A DNA stretch of 7,059 bases from an uncultured Paraglaciecola sp. (GCA_905479025.1 CAJQKX010000337.1:1-7059), one strand, 5' to 3'; shown: positions 1 through 7,059, counted from the stretch's first letter. Notes: a model not told the origin generated them from the sequence alone. Translations and numbers: made by a program.

Positions 1-947
<947 letters not shown>

Positions 948-951
948 CTAA

Positions 952-1524
952 CTAATTGTCTCTTATGGTTTGACCAGAAATTCCATGACGTATTTGACTG
1001 GGTTTATTTGCCCCACCTACTGCGCCATCTACTAGTAATAAGGTTTTGTCGAATTGTTGATATAATTGTTCAGTGTTTACTGCAGGTTTTGCTCCAGACA
1101 CATTAGCACTGGTAGATATTAAAGGCTTGCCAAATAACTCGCACAACTTTCTTACTACAGGGTGCTGACTTACCCGCACTGCAATTAAATCACTATCACC
1201 AGTAATCCATTTAGGTGCTTTTTTAGCAGCGGGTAATAACCATGTTACTGGGCCTGGCCAACTAGAAAATATTTCAGTGCGTTTATGTCTAGGGATCTTC
1301 GCATCATCAACATAGAGTAATAACTGCGAATAGGTGTTGGCAACTAGGATCAAGCCTTTATCTACAGGTCTTCTTTTCAGGGCTAATAATTTGTTCACAG
1401 CATCTTCATTATCTGGATCACATCCAAGTCCAAGTACAGCTTCAGTTGGGTAAGCAATCAACTCCCCTTGCAGCAAGTTTTGAATGATAAGCTCTGCGTC
1501 TTCGATTGTGGATAGAGGTTTCAT
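952..1524 (-). CDS. tsaC: Threonylcarbamoyl-AMP synthase (Sua5/YrdC/YciO family)
   Basis: Complete 190-residue protein, the same length as E. coli TsaC (YrdC/RimN). It makes threonylcarbamoyl-AMP from threonine, bicarbonate and ATP; TsaB/D/E then transfer the group to A37 of ANN-decoding tRNAs (t6A). Visible motifs are AYPTEAVLGLGCDP at 24-37, the KRRP...KG substrate-binding segment at 50-57, SWPGPVTWLLP at 88-98, STSANVSG at 137-144 and a terminal PSQIR at 175-179. There is no C-terminal Sua5 domain, so this is the short TsaC type. The ATG at 1524 follows AGGA with a rather short 4-base gap. It lies between yrdD (77-bp gap holding a perfect stem-loop) and hemF (4-bp gap), as in related gammaproteobacteria. 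Confidence 0.97.
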   Translation of the reverse strand: MKPLSTIEDAELIIQNLLQGELIAYPTEAVLGLGCDPDNEDAVNKLLALKRRPVDKGLILVANTYSQLLLYVDDAKIPRHKRTEIFSSWPGPVTWLLPAAKKAPKWITGDSDLIAVRVSQHPVVRKLCELFGKPLISTSANVSGAKPAVNTEQLYQQFDKTLLLVDGAVGGANKPSQIRHGISGQTIRDN

Positions 1525-1567
1525 GTAATCCTAAATAAGTCTACTTTAACTCAGGTATATAATTCAC

Positions 1568-1600
1568 AATGCAATACAAATGAGGCCTTTGTATTGCATT
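1568..1600 (-). repeat. Perfect 13-bp inverted repeat / stem-loop between yrdD and tsaC
   Basis: Arms AATGCAATACAAA (1568-1580) and TTTGTATTGCATT (1588-1600) are exact reverse complements around the 7-base spacer TGAGGCC. On the minus strand the hairpin begins one base after the yrdD TAA stop and ends 43 bases before the tsaC ATG. The stem is AT-rich with three G-C pairs. The RNA after it (GTGAATTA...) has no U run, so it is not a standard intrinsic terminator. It could be an mRNA processing or stability element, or a DNA site for a dimeric protein; the sequence cannot decide between these. Confidence 0.75.
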
Positions 1601-1601
1601 A

Positions 1602-2159
1602 TTAAGGTTTAGTAATTTTACATTGACATTGTTTTTGTGGGCATAACAGTTCAGCTTCTGAACTTCCTTTCTTCTCTTGCATTATGGGCCAATGGCATTC
1701 TGGGCACGGATAATCAATGGGCGGCAAGTTCAGAAGATATTTACATTTGGGATAATTATCACACGCATAAAATGACTTGCCAAACTTATTCGCGCGCTTA
1801 GTAATATGTCCTTTTTTACACGACGGGCAGTTTAATTGTGTGTCTTCATTGTTGGAGTTTGACTCAATATAATCACAATCAGGAAAATCGCTACAGCCAA
1901 TAAACAGCCCAAACCGCCCCTTTTTTATGACTAACTGAGATTGGCATAGCTGGCAGGAGGAACCCTCTATTATTTTGATCTCAGCATTTTCGTATTCGTG
2001 TAGGGGTTTTGAAAAATTACATTCTGGATAACGGCTACAACCAATAAAGATACCAGACTTACCTCGTCTGACGTTTAATTTAGCGTTACATTTTGGACAA
2101 GGCCCGAAAGCTTGTTCAGACGCACTAGCTGAAAACAAAGTGTGATCAATTTTAGACAC
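1602..2159 (-). CDS. yrdD: Zinc-ribbon protein of the topoisomerase I C-terminal type (YrdD family)
   Basis: Complete 185-residue protein (E. coli YrdD about 180). It consists of four C4 zinc ribbons like those at the tail of bacterial topoisomerase I, with no catalytic topoisomerase domain. The cysteine sets are at 21/24/41/47, 69/72/89/95, 111/114/133/139 and 152/155/173/178, with an extra Cys180. The first three carry the repeated G-x-F/S-F/x-x-G/A-C...YPxC or FPxC pattern (for example GIFIGCSRYPEC). The family is presumed to bind single-stranded DNA or nucleic acid, but its cellular role is not established. The start is GTG at 2159, immediately preceded by an in-frame TAA, so no upstream start exists; AAGAG is about 12 bases upstream. 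It sits 38 bp after smg in the conserved dprA-smg-yrdD-tsaC order. Confidence 0.93.
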   Translation of the reverse strand: MSKIDHTLFSASASEQAFGPCPKCNAKLNVRRGKSGIFIGCSRYPECNFSKPLHEYENAEIKIIEGSSCQLCQSQLVIKKGRFGLFIGCSDFPDCDYIESNSNNEDTQLNCPSCKKGHITKRANKFGKSFYACDNYPKCKYLLNLPPIDYPCPECHWPIMQEKKGSSEAELLCPQKQCQCKITKP

Positions 2160-2179
2160 TTAATAAAACACTCTTAATG

Positions 2180-2207
2180 ATTATAGATAAGAAACAATCA
2201 GTGAAAA
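2180..2207 (-). promoter_or_regulatory. Possible internal promoter upstream of yrdD
   Basis: On the minus strand, TTTTCA (2207-2202, four of six matches to the -35 consensus) is followed after 16 bp by a perfect TATAAT (2185-2180). Transcription would start near 2173, giving a very short leader before the yrdD GTG at 2159. The -35 lies in the last codons of smg. In AT-rich DNA such matches occur by chance, so this is a weak suggestion that yrdD-tsaC-hemF-aroE can be transcribed separately from dprA-smg. Confidence 0.25.
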
Positions 2208-2674
2208 GGCCCTTCCGGCTCTTCAAACAACAAATCTTCCATCTGGGCATAGGCATTTTCTTTTCCTGGTACATTAAACAGCACCATCAACACTACCCAT
2301 TTCATGTCCTCTAGACAAAATTCTTTTGAGTCAATCTCCATCACGCGATCAATCACCATTTCTCGGGTAGATGAATCCAGCACATTAATTTGTTCGAGGA
2401 ACATTAAGAAACCGCGACACTCGACATCCAAGCGCATCTCTTCGTCTTGCGTGTAAACACGAGTAACAAAAGAATTAAGCCCTTTAGCTAAATAAGGTTT
2501 AATATCAGTCTCTTGTAATGCTGCCAGTTTTTCTAACCAAGAAAGCGCTTTATAAATTTCGTCGTGATGAAAGCCAGCTCGTACAAGCTCATCTGTCAAC
2601 TCGTCTTGATCGACTCGTATTTCAGTTTCGCTATGAATAAGGTTTTCAAATAAATACATTAGGATATCGAACAT
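2198..2674 (-). CDS. smg: Smg family protein (DUF494)
   Basis: Complete 158-residue protein (E. coli Smg 157) whose biochemical function is not established. It begins [16 protein letters not shown], and the sequence includes [55 protein letters not shown] and [29 protein letters not shown], the hallmark conserved blocks of the family. It is acidic and mostly helical in appearance, with no signal peptide or membrane segment. The ATG at 2674 was chosen because it matches the family amino terminus and has a strong GGGGAG eight bases upstream. A longer reading from 2713 would merely translate the end of dprA in another frame. The start lies one base after the dprA stop (TAA-C-ATG), so the ribosome-binding site is inside dprA and translation is likely coupled. 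Membership is certain; the role is unknown. Confidence 0.95.
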   Translation of the reverse strand: MFDILMYLFENLIHSETEIRVDQDELTDELVRAGFHHDEIYKALSWLEKLAALQETDIKPYLAKGLNSFVTRVYTQDEEMRLDVECRGFLMFLEQINVLDSSTREMVIDRVMEIDSKEFCLEDMKWVVLMVLFNVPGKENAYAQMEDLLFEEPEGPFH

Positions 2675-2675
2675 G

Positions 2676-3803
2676 TTATTTTCTCCCCAATTTAATGTAA
2701 CCGCCGGGAACACCGATAACTAAACCGCGCAATTCATATTCTAATAATTGTGACATCACATCTGCTACTTTTATACCGCTTCGCTGAGCTACTATATCTA
2801 ATGGCGTTATTTCAAAATCTACACTAGCTAACAATTTGTCTGATGCCAAGCTCTGTGACATGTTTTTTTCTGATTCATCTACTTTTTTGCTCGGAGCAGG
2901 TAAAATAAGTTGTGTGAATTCTTCATTAATATCTTCTATACACGTTACCAACTTTGCCCCCTGTTGAATCAAATGATGACATCCTGCAGACATGGGGTTG
3001 TGAATATTTCCCGGAAGCGCAAATACCTCTCGGTTTTGCTCTAAAGCGTATCTTGCAGTAATTAACGATCCACTCTTTATTGCAGCTTCAATGATAAGAG
3101 TGCCAATAGACAAACCACTGATAATGCGGTTTCGTCTTGGAAAGTATTCTGGTCGTCCGGGCGAGTTGGGTGCAAACTCAGAAATAATCACACCATTGTT
3201 CTGTAGAATTTTATCCGCTAACTTTATATGACGCCTAGGATACATTTTATCAATAGCAGTACCCAAAACAGCTATAGTTGTACAGCCTCCTAGCAGAGCC
3301 CCTTGATGTGACATTCCGTCAATGCCATGGGCTAAGCCACTAGTAATTGTCCAACCACATTCGCTTAAACGGCTAGCAAAAAACTTAGCGTTTTCCTTGC
3401 CCTGTGGACTTGGTGCTCTACTTCCTACTATTGCGATTTGATAGTTGTTTAAGTGCTTGGGATCGCCATAACCGTATATCAGTGGTGGGGGACTAGAAAT
3501 TTGCTTGAGTAGGCTTGGGTAACTAGGATGATCGAAGTGAAGTAAAAAACGGTTATGCGCTTTATTAAGCCACCGCAAACTAACGTCTAAAATACTCATG
3601 TTAGGATGCAGTATTACTTCAATTTGCTTGTGATTAAACCCCACTTCCACTAGAGAATTTTTTGATAGAGTAAATAACTCAGGTAGCCCAACAGCGCACT
3701 TTTGCTTTAACTTTTTCAAGCTAGAGACCGAGAAATTTGGAACCTGAGTCAACTTCAACCAATTTTTCAACTCACGACTATTTAAATCAACATCCAGTTG
3801 CAT
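2676..3803 (-). CDS. dprA: DNA-processing protein DprA (Smf)
   Basis: Complete 375-residue protein (E. coli Smf 374). DprA binds single-stranded DNA entering by natural transformation and loads RecA; in many non-transformed species it is retained with unclear benefit. The layout is an N-terminal helical (SAM/HhH-like) region at about 10-65, a Rossmann-fold core at about 85-300, and a C-terminal winged-helix (DML1-like) domain at about 328-375. Core motifs are [12 protein letters not shown] (124-135), [16 protein letters not shown] (155-170), [12 protein letters not shown] (221-232) and [24 protein letters not shown] (244-267). The segment at 303-325 is a low-conservation linker. The ATG at 3803 is preceded by AGGGA about eight bases upstream. 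It is 34 bp downstream of the LysM gene and 1 bp before smg. No late competence genes are present in the window, so competence cannot be inferred. Confidence 0.97.
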   Translation of the reverse strand: MQLDVDLNSRELKNWLKLTQVPNFSVSSLKKLKQKCAVGLPELFTLSKNSLVEVGFNHKQIEVILHPNMSILDVSLRWLNKAHNRFLLHFDHPSYPSLLKQISSPPPLIYGYGDPKHLNNYQIAIVGSRAPSPQGKENAKFFASRLSECGWTITSGLAHGIDGMSHQGALLGGCTTIAVLGTAIDKMYPRRHIKLADKILQNNGVIISEFAPNSPGRPEYFPRRNRIISGLSIGTLIIEAAIKSGSLITARYALEQNREVFALPGNIHNPMSAGCHHLIQQGAKLVTCIEDINEEFTQLILPAPSKKVDESEKNMSQSLASDKLLASVDFEITPLDIVAQRSGIKVADVMSQLLEYELRGLVIGVPGGYIKLGRK

Positions 3804-3810
3804 AATTTGT

Positions 3811-3836
3811 TCCCTAGATAGTTAGCTTCAGCTAGG
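3811..3836 (-). repeat. Weak inverted repeat covering the dprA ribosome-binding site
   Basis: In the 34-bp gap after the LysM gene, minus-strand TCCTAG (3837-3832) can pair with CTAGGG (3817-3812), six pairs including one G-U, closing a 14-base loop. The second arm contains most of the dprA Shine-Dalgarno AGGGA. An alternative small hairpin, TAGC-TGAA-GCTA (3834-3823), competes for the same bases. The first arm starts next to the LysM stop codon, so a terminating ribosome could melt it. The helix is short and this is only a suggestion of coupling. Confidence 0.3.
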
Positions 3837-3837
3837 A

Positions 3838-4914
3838 CTAGGGTCTTGCTACTATCATTCCCCTTTTTATGACTTTAGCTGATTTAGTAATAAGTGCATA
3901 ACTTGCTGTATCAAAAGCTTTAAATACTACAACCTCTCCAATCTTTAAAGCTGGCTGAGTAATTTCATCCCCCTTTTTAAAAGCGTTAAGGTTTATGTCT
4001 GTTTCGCCTTCATATTTGGGTTCTTTTCCATCAATTATTTTTGGCCCTTGACTGTATATGCCCATTATAGTTCCAGCAGAAACTTGATCCGAACCAATAT
4101 CTAGCACCACCACATTATATTTACCCAATAAGTTATGTTGCTCTAAGTCATGAATAATATAGCCAGTTTGGTTTTCTGCGGCAATAAGCAAAATTTCATC
4201 TAGTTCGTTTGTGACTGCAGGAATGATTTTATCACCTCGCTTAACCTCTAGTTTTGCTTGTAATATTTTAATGAGTTTTTGCTTGCCTACATCAGCATTC
4301 ATTAACTTAGCTCTAGCTAAATGGCGTATTTGTAAACCGATAAAATTGCCATCCATGTCATAGAGCTCATTTTGCATTCTAACAATGTTCACATTCTCTT
4401 TACTGCGACGGGAGGCTTTTCCAAGCACTAGATTATCAGTGGCAAAACGAACAGCTCCCTCTTTATCTCCCAGAATATATGGATAACGATCATAAGCTTC
4501 CTTAGACATAATCATCTCATTTTCTATATAGGGTTTGATGACTGACCATGGCAATGCAGCTATAGCTTCTGGAGTTTTAAAGGATTTGGAACCTTCAGGA
4601 GAAAGCTTTATTAAAGGCTTTAATGGTTCTCTCACCACTTCAAGAACAATTTCAACTTTTTGATTCTTAGCCAAGCGTAACTTGTCACCGGGATAGATAA
4701 GATGAGGATTAGTAATATGTATATTGGTGCGCCAAAGCTGAGGCCATTGCCAAGGCTTATCCAAATACATATTGGATATATCCCACAAAGTATCTCCTTT
4801 TTTTACTACATAAACTTCAGGAGCGGTATTTTTCACTAAAACGCTGTCTGCGAAGCTATATAATGGCAAGAGCACCAACAGCATTAGCAACCTTATTAAT
4901 TTTTTGCTCATCAT
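3838..4914 (-). CDS. Exported LysM-domain peptidoglycan-binding protein (TsaP-like)
   Basis: A 358-residue protein with a signal peptide: MMSKK, a hydrophobic core LIRLLMLLVLLPLY, and a probable signal peptidase I site after SFA (about residue 22). No lipobox cysteine is seen, so it is probably soluble in the periplasm. A LysM domain spans about 34-81 (YVVKKGDTLWDIS...NPHLIYPGDKLRL), with the tryptophan-rich insert KPWQWPQLW typical of this subfamily. The remaining roughly 275 residues, including repeated VxRGDKI/KKGDEI-like strands and GxIMGIYSQG, match the long C-terminal part of LysM proteins found beside dprA in many gammaproteobacteria. P. aeruginosa PA0020, in the same position, is a homologue of TsaP, a type IV pilus secretin-associated protein; assigning that role here is inference. 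The ATG at 4914 (tandem ATG at 4911) is preferred over GTG at 4926 because AAGGTG lies nine bases before it. It is the first gene of the leftward unit. Confidence 0.9.
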   Translation of the reverse strand: MMSKKLIRLLMLLVLLPLYSFADSVLVKNTAPEVYVVKKGDTLWDISNMYLDKPWQWPQLWRTNIHITNPHLIYPGDKLRLAKNQKVEIVLEVVREPLKPLIKLSPEGSKSFKTPEAIAALPWSVIKPYIENEMIMSKEAYDRYPYILGDKEGAVRFATDNLVLGKASRRSKENVNIVRMQNELYDMDGNFIGLQIRHLARAKLMNADVGKQKLIKILQAKLEVKRGDKIIPAVTNELDEILLIAAENQTGYIIHDLEQHNLLGKYNVVVLDIGSDQVSAGTIMGIYSQGPKIIDGKEPKYEGETDINLNAFKKGDEITQPALKIGEVVVFKAFDTASYALITKSAKVIKRGMIVARP

Positions 4915-5118
4915 TCTTATACACACCTTGATGCAGTGACTATTATGTTTTGGATCTATTTAAGCTAGAATAGCCAGGTAGAAACGTATTAAATAGTCAA
5001 TTCTATTTGATCGTATACTATATAATACACACCAATAGTAACTCTCTCACTGTAGCGTAAAGTTACTATTGGTTACATTAGTTCCTGAGTCCGTAATTCA
5101 TTATAGTTGAATAATACA
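4915..5118. promoter_or_regulatory. Divergent promoter region between the LysM operon and def-fmt-rsmB
   Basis: This 204-bp AT-rich gap separates the two divergent units and must hold both promoters. Rightward, a perfect TATAAT lies at 5021-5026 next to an overlapping TATACT (5014-5019); no good -35 is found 16-18 bp upstream, so activation or a non-standard sigma contact is possible. Transcription for def would start near 5033. Leftward, TTGACT (minus strand, 5000-4995) resembles a -35, but its best -10-like match, TATTCT (4972-4967), is 22 bp away, so no leftward promoter can be fixed. A short inverted repeat AAATAG-N6-CTATTT (4991-5008) and a long one (5031-5073, listed separately) could be operators. 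The def side lacks a clear Shine-Dalgarno before its ATG. Confidence 0.55.
5031..5073. repeat. Perfect 13-bp inverted repeat in the def leader/promoter
   Basis: Arms ACCAATAGTAACT (5031-5043) and AGTTACTATTGGT (5061-5073) are exact reverse complements separated by 17 bases. The left arm starts five bases after the TATAAT at 5021-5026, so it overlaps the expected transcription start, and the whole element lies 45 bases before the def ATG. As RNA it would form a stem-loop at the extreme 5' end of the def-fmt-rsmB message. As DNA it could be a dyad operator, with arm centres 30 bp apart (about three helical turns). No T run follows in either direction, which argues against a terminator. Confidence 0.75.
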
Positions 5119-5628
5119 ATGGCAATATTAGATGTATTGCGCTTTCCTGATGAGAGATTGCGCACAGTAGCAAAAAAAATACAAAAAGTTGATAAATCCA
5201 TTACTGCTCTTATTAGCGACATGTTCGATACTATGCGTGAAGAAAATGGTATCGGTTTGGCAGCAACACAAGTTGATGTGCATAAGCGTTTAGTGGTCAT
5301 GGATGTGTCAGAAAATCAAGATGCCCCTATGGTTTTTATTAACCCTGACATTACCCACAAAGAAGGTAAAATCATCAGTGAAGAAGGCTGTTTATCAGTC
5401 CCCAATAATTATGCGCAGGTCGAAAGAGCAGAAAAAATTACGGTTTCTGCTCTTGATAAAACGGGTGAACCTTTCACATTAGATGCAGATGGCTTACTAG
5501 CAATTTGTATTCAACATGAATTAGATCATCTAAAGGGCAAATTATTTGTGGATTATTTATCCCCACTCAAACGCCAGAGAATTAAAACCAAGTTAGAAAA
5601 AGAAGCCAGACTTGCGACAAGAAACTAA
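5119..5628 (+). CDS. def: Peptide deformylase
   Basis: Complete 169-residue protein, identical in length to E. coli Def. This cytoplasmic, ribosome-associated metalloenzyme (Fe2+ in vivo) removes the formyl group from the N-terminal formyl-methionine of new proteins. All three active-site motifs are present: GIGLAATQ at 44-51, EEGCLS at 88-93 with metal ligand Cys91, and QHELDH at 132-137 with ligands His133 and His137 and catalytic Glu134. The C-terminal [15 protein letters not shown] helix resembles the E. coli ribosome-binding extension. The ATG at 5119 matches the family start ([15 protein letters not shown] versus E. coli MSVLQVLHIPDERLR); an in-frame TTG at 5107 is less likely. No strong Shine-Dalgarno precedes it. 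It leads the def-fmt-rsmB unit. Confidence 0.98.
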   Translation: MAILDVLRFPDERLRTVAKKIQKVDKSITALISDMFDTMREENGIGLAATQVDVHKRLVVMDVSENQDAPMVFINPDITHKEGKIISEEGCLSVPNNYAQVERAEKITVSALDKTGEPFTLDADGLLAICIQHELDHLKGKLFVDYLSPLKRQRIKTKLEKEARLATRN

Positions 5629-5635
5629 GACACAA

Positions 5636-6580
5636 TTGAATAACCCGTTAAGGATAGTATTTGCTGGAACGCCTGAGTTTGCCGCATTACATTTACAGGC
5701 ATTAATAGACTCTGAACATGATGTTATTGCGGTTTACAGTCAACCAGACCGCCCAGCTGGTCGTGGAAAAAAACTGCAGGCAAGTCCAGTAAAACAATTG
5801 GCCGTTGAATATTCAATCCCAGTTTATCAACCTCAATCATTGAAAACTGCAGACTCACAACTAGCCTTATCTGCATTACAGGCAGATATCATGGTAGTGG
5901 TAGCTTATGGATTGATTCTTCCAGCATCAATATTAAACACGCCCAAATTAGGTTGCCTCAACGTTCACGGTTCCTTATTACCAAAATGGCGAGGAGCAGC
6001 CCCTATTCAGCGCTCAATTTGGGCAGGTGACAAAGAGACAGGTGTAACGATTATGCAAATGGATGAAGGCTTGGATACCGGTTCTATGCTGTTCAAGCAG
6101 TCACTCACTATTACCAAAAAAGATACCAGTGCCAGTTTGTATCAAAAGCTATCAGAAATTGGACCTAAAGCTTTGCTTGAGACCTTGTCCACACTTGCTG
6201 AAATACAACCTCAGATCCAAAATGATGATTTCGCTAGTTATGCCAAAAAATTATCAAAAGAAGAGGCCAAAATGGACTGGAATTTATCTGCAGAACAACT
6301 TGAAAAAAATATTCGTGCATTTAATCCATGGCCAGTCGCTTTTTTCAACATTAATGACTTTAATATAAAAGTGTATTCGTCAGATGTTGTTAAAAACGAA
6401 AACCCTGACACGCCTGCAGGACAAATTGTTAAGTCAGATAAAACAGGTATCTTAGTGACAACTGGTAATGAATGTTTATTGCTAACCAGATTGCAACTTC
6501 CCGGCAAAAAACCAATGGCAGTAGCGGATGTCCTTAATGGAAGAGCTGATTGGTTTGCGGTAGGTGTTTCGCTAATATGA
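5636..6580 (+). CDS. fmt: Methionyl-tRNA formyltransferase
   Basis: 314 residues from the chosen start (E. coli Fmt 315). It formylates Met on initiator tRNA using 10-formyltetrahydrofolate. The N-terminal formyltransferase domain (about 4-185) shows [12 protein letters not shown] at 5-16, [12 protein letters not shown] at 35-46, [16 protein letters not shown] at 108-123 with catalytic Asn109 and His111, and [10 protein letters not shown] at 142-151 with Asp147. The C-terminal tRNA-binding domain (about 205-314) includes IRAFNPWP at 226-233. No ATG is available: the only plausible starts are TTG at 5636, seven bases after the def stop, and TTG at 5612, inside def. 5636 fits the family, which has only about four residues before LRI. 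The Shine-Dalgarno is poor, so expression probably depends on coupling to def. Confidence 0.95.
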   Translation: MNNPLRIVFAGTPEFAALHLQALIDSEHDVIAVYSQPDRPAGRGKKLQASPVKQLAVEYSIPVYQPQSLKTADSQLALSALQADIMVVVAYGLILPASILNTPKLGCLNVHGSLLPKWRGAAPIQRSIWAGDKETGVTIMQMDEGLDTGSMLFKQSLTITKKDTSASLYQKLSEIGPKALLETLSTLAEIQPQIQNDDFASYAKKLSKEEAKMDWNLSAEQLEKNIRAFNPWPVAFFNINDFNIKVYSSDVVKNENPDTPAGQIVKSDKTGILVTTGNECLLLTRLQLPGKKPMAVADVLNGRADWFAVGVSLI

Positions 6581-6594
6581 AATATTTTTTATGA
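6577..6594 (+). other. Five-codon mini-ORF bridging fmt and rsmB
   Basis: The reading MKYFL-stop begins at an ATG that overlaps the fmt stop (ATGA at 6577-6580), and its TGA stop overlaps the rsmB ATG (ATGA at 6591-6594). It spans the whole gap between the two genes, including a T6 run at 6585-6590. rsmB itself has no visible Shine-Dalgarno. The arrangement would let a ribosome finishing fmt restart twice and reach rsmB. The peptide is not expected to have a function of its own, and the geometry could be coincidence. Confidence 0.3.
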
Positions 6595-7059
6595 AGAGCA
6601 AGTCAAAAGGTAACCATTTCAATTTACGTGCTGATGCCGCCAAGGTGTTGCATCAAATATTAGAAGAAGGTCAATCTGCAAGGGAATGTTTGCCTCTTGC
6701 TCAATTACCCCACAAAGAACAAGACAAAGCATGGTTGCAAGAGATGGTTTATGGCGTTTTACGTAATTTACCTATTTTACAGTTTTGGCTTAGGCAACTA
6801 CTCGATAAGCCATTAAAAAACCGCTTCAAAATTGTTGAGCAATTGATCATGTTGGGGTTTTATCAATTAGCCTTTAGTCGTGTCAGTCAGCATGCAGCAG
6901 TGTCTGAAACAGTAGCTGCATGTCAGCCTCTGAATACTCTAGCGATGAAAGGTCTAGTCAATGCTATCCTGCGTACATTTTTAAGAGATGAAATGTCTCA
7001 ACAGGGAACACCCAATAAACAAATAGCGTCAGGATTGCCTAAATGGTTATACAAAAAAC
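6591..7059 (+). CDS. rsmB: 16S rRNA (cytosine-967-C5)-methyltransferase, N-terminal part (cut by window edge)
   Basis: 156 complete codons are visible of a protein of about 430 residues (E. coli RsmB/Sun 429). RsmB uses S-adenosylmethionine to methylate C967 of 16S rRNA during 30S assembly. The visible part is the NusB-like RNA-binding domain: NLRADAAKVLHQILEEGQS at 11-29, an LQEMVYGVLRNLP block near 49-61, LIMLGFYQLAFSRVSQHAAVSETV near 85-108 and MKGLVNAILRTF near 119-130, each aligning with E. coli Sun. The catalytic Rossmann domain with its two cysteines lies beyond the window. The ATG at 6591 is the only start, since an in-frame TAA lies at 6573-6575 with no start codon between. It is ten bases after fmt, with no Shine-Dalgarno, implying coupling. 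In E. coli the same def-fmt-rsmB order continues to trkA. Confidence 0.95.
   Translation, partial: MKSKSKGNHFNLRADAAKVLHQILEEGQSARECLPLAQLPHKEQDKAWLQEMVYGVLRNLPILQFWLRQLLDKPLKNRFKIVEQLIMLGFYQLAFSRVSQHAAVSETVAACQPLNTLAMKGLVNAILRTFLRDEMSQQGTPNKQIASGLPKWLYKK

Noticed and set aside
1568..1600. Reading the yrdD-tsaC stem-loop as an intrinsic terminator.
   Set aside because: Neither side has a U/T run after the stem and the stem is AT-rich; termination before tsaC-hemF-aroE would also need a strong promoter that I cannot find in 1525-1567.
2675..2713. A longer Smg start at 2713.
   Set aside because: The extra 13 residues overlap the dprA 3' end in another frame and have no family counterpart; ATG 2674 has a strong GGGGAG and matches the Smg amino terminus.
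4915..4926. GTG at 4926 as start of the LysM gene.
   Set aside because: The AAGGTG ribosome-binding site overlaps that GTG, whereas it is well spaced for ATG 4914, and the signal peptide is normal from MMSKK.
4991..5008. Short inverted repeat AAATAG-N6-CTATTT and several AATAGT/ACTATT hexamers in the divergent region as a regulatory motif set.
   Set aside because: Six-base AT-rich matches are expected by chance here, and two of the hexamers are already part of the long inverted repeat; not enough for a separate claim.
5073..5300. Minus-strand frame of 75 residues and upstream TTG 5107 for def.
   Set aside because: The minus-strand frame is antisense to def with no family features; TTG 5107 would add four residues absent from the family.
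6063..6507. Open frames at 6063-6368 (+) and 6238-6507 (-).
   Set aside because: Both lie inside fmt, whose frame carries the conserved motifs; they are shadow frames.

Overview
This window looks like a core chromosomal segment of a moderately AT-rich gammaproteobacterium. Every recognisable protein resembles its Escherichia coli counterpart closely in length and motif placement. The gene order is the classic gammaproteobacterial arrangement around def/fmt and dprA: aroE-hemF-tsaC-yrdD-smg-dprA-LysM protein on the minus strand, diverging from def-fmt-rsmB on the plus strand. Having hemF between tsaC and aroE, and a LysM protein between dprA and def, recalls Pseudomonas and marine Alteromonadales-type genomes rather than E. 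coli. An Alteromonadales-like host is my inference; no rRNA or other marker is present to settle it.

The left block (1-4914, minus strand) reads from the divergent intergenic region leftward. First comes an exported LysM-domain protein (possibly TsaP-like), then DprA (loading of RecA on incoming single-stranded DNA), Smg (DUF494), YrdD (a four-zinc-ribbon protein related to the topoisomerase I tail), TsaC (first step of t6A tRNA modification), HemF (oxygen-dependent haem synthesis), and the first ten codons of AroE (shikimate pathway) at the window edge. Spacing is tight: 1 bp between dprA and smg, 4 bp between tsaC and hemF, and a 4-bp overlap between hemF and aroE. This suggests one polycistronic unit. 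Its longest internal gap (1525-1601, between yrdD and tsaC) carries a perfect 13-bp stem-loop.

The centre (4915-5118) is the only intergenic region of any size, about 200 bp. It must serve both divergent units. It holds an AT-rich stretch with a TATAAT hexamer facing def and a perfect 13-bp inverted repeat (5031-5073) that would sit at or just after the predicted def transcription start.

The right block (5119-7059, plus strand) is def-fmt-rsmB. Fmt formylates initiator Met-tRNA, Def removes the formyl group from nascent proteins, and RsmB methylates 16S rRNA; together they form a translation-initiation and ribosome-maturation cluster. fmt appears to start with TTG. rsmB runs off the end of the window and is joined to fmt by a five-codon mini-ORF with an ATGA overlap at each end.

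No mobile element, CRISPR array, tRNA/rRNA gene, defence system or prophage is visible. The window does not appear to contain a novel multi-gene system. What merits a second look is small-scale: the two perfect inverted repeats, the coupling junctions, the non-ATG starts, and the little-characterised LysM and Smg proteins.
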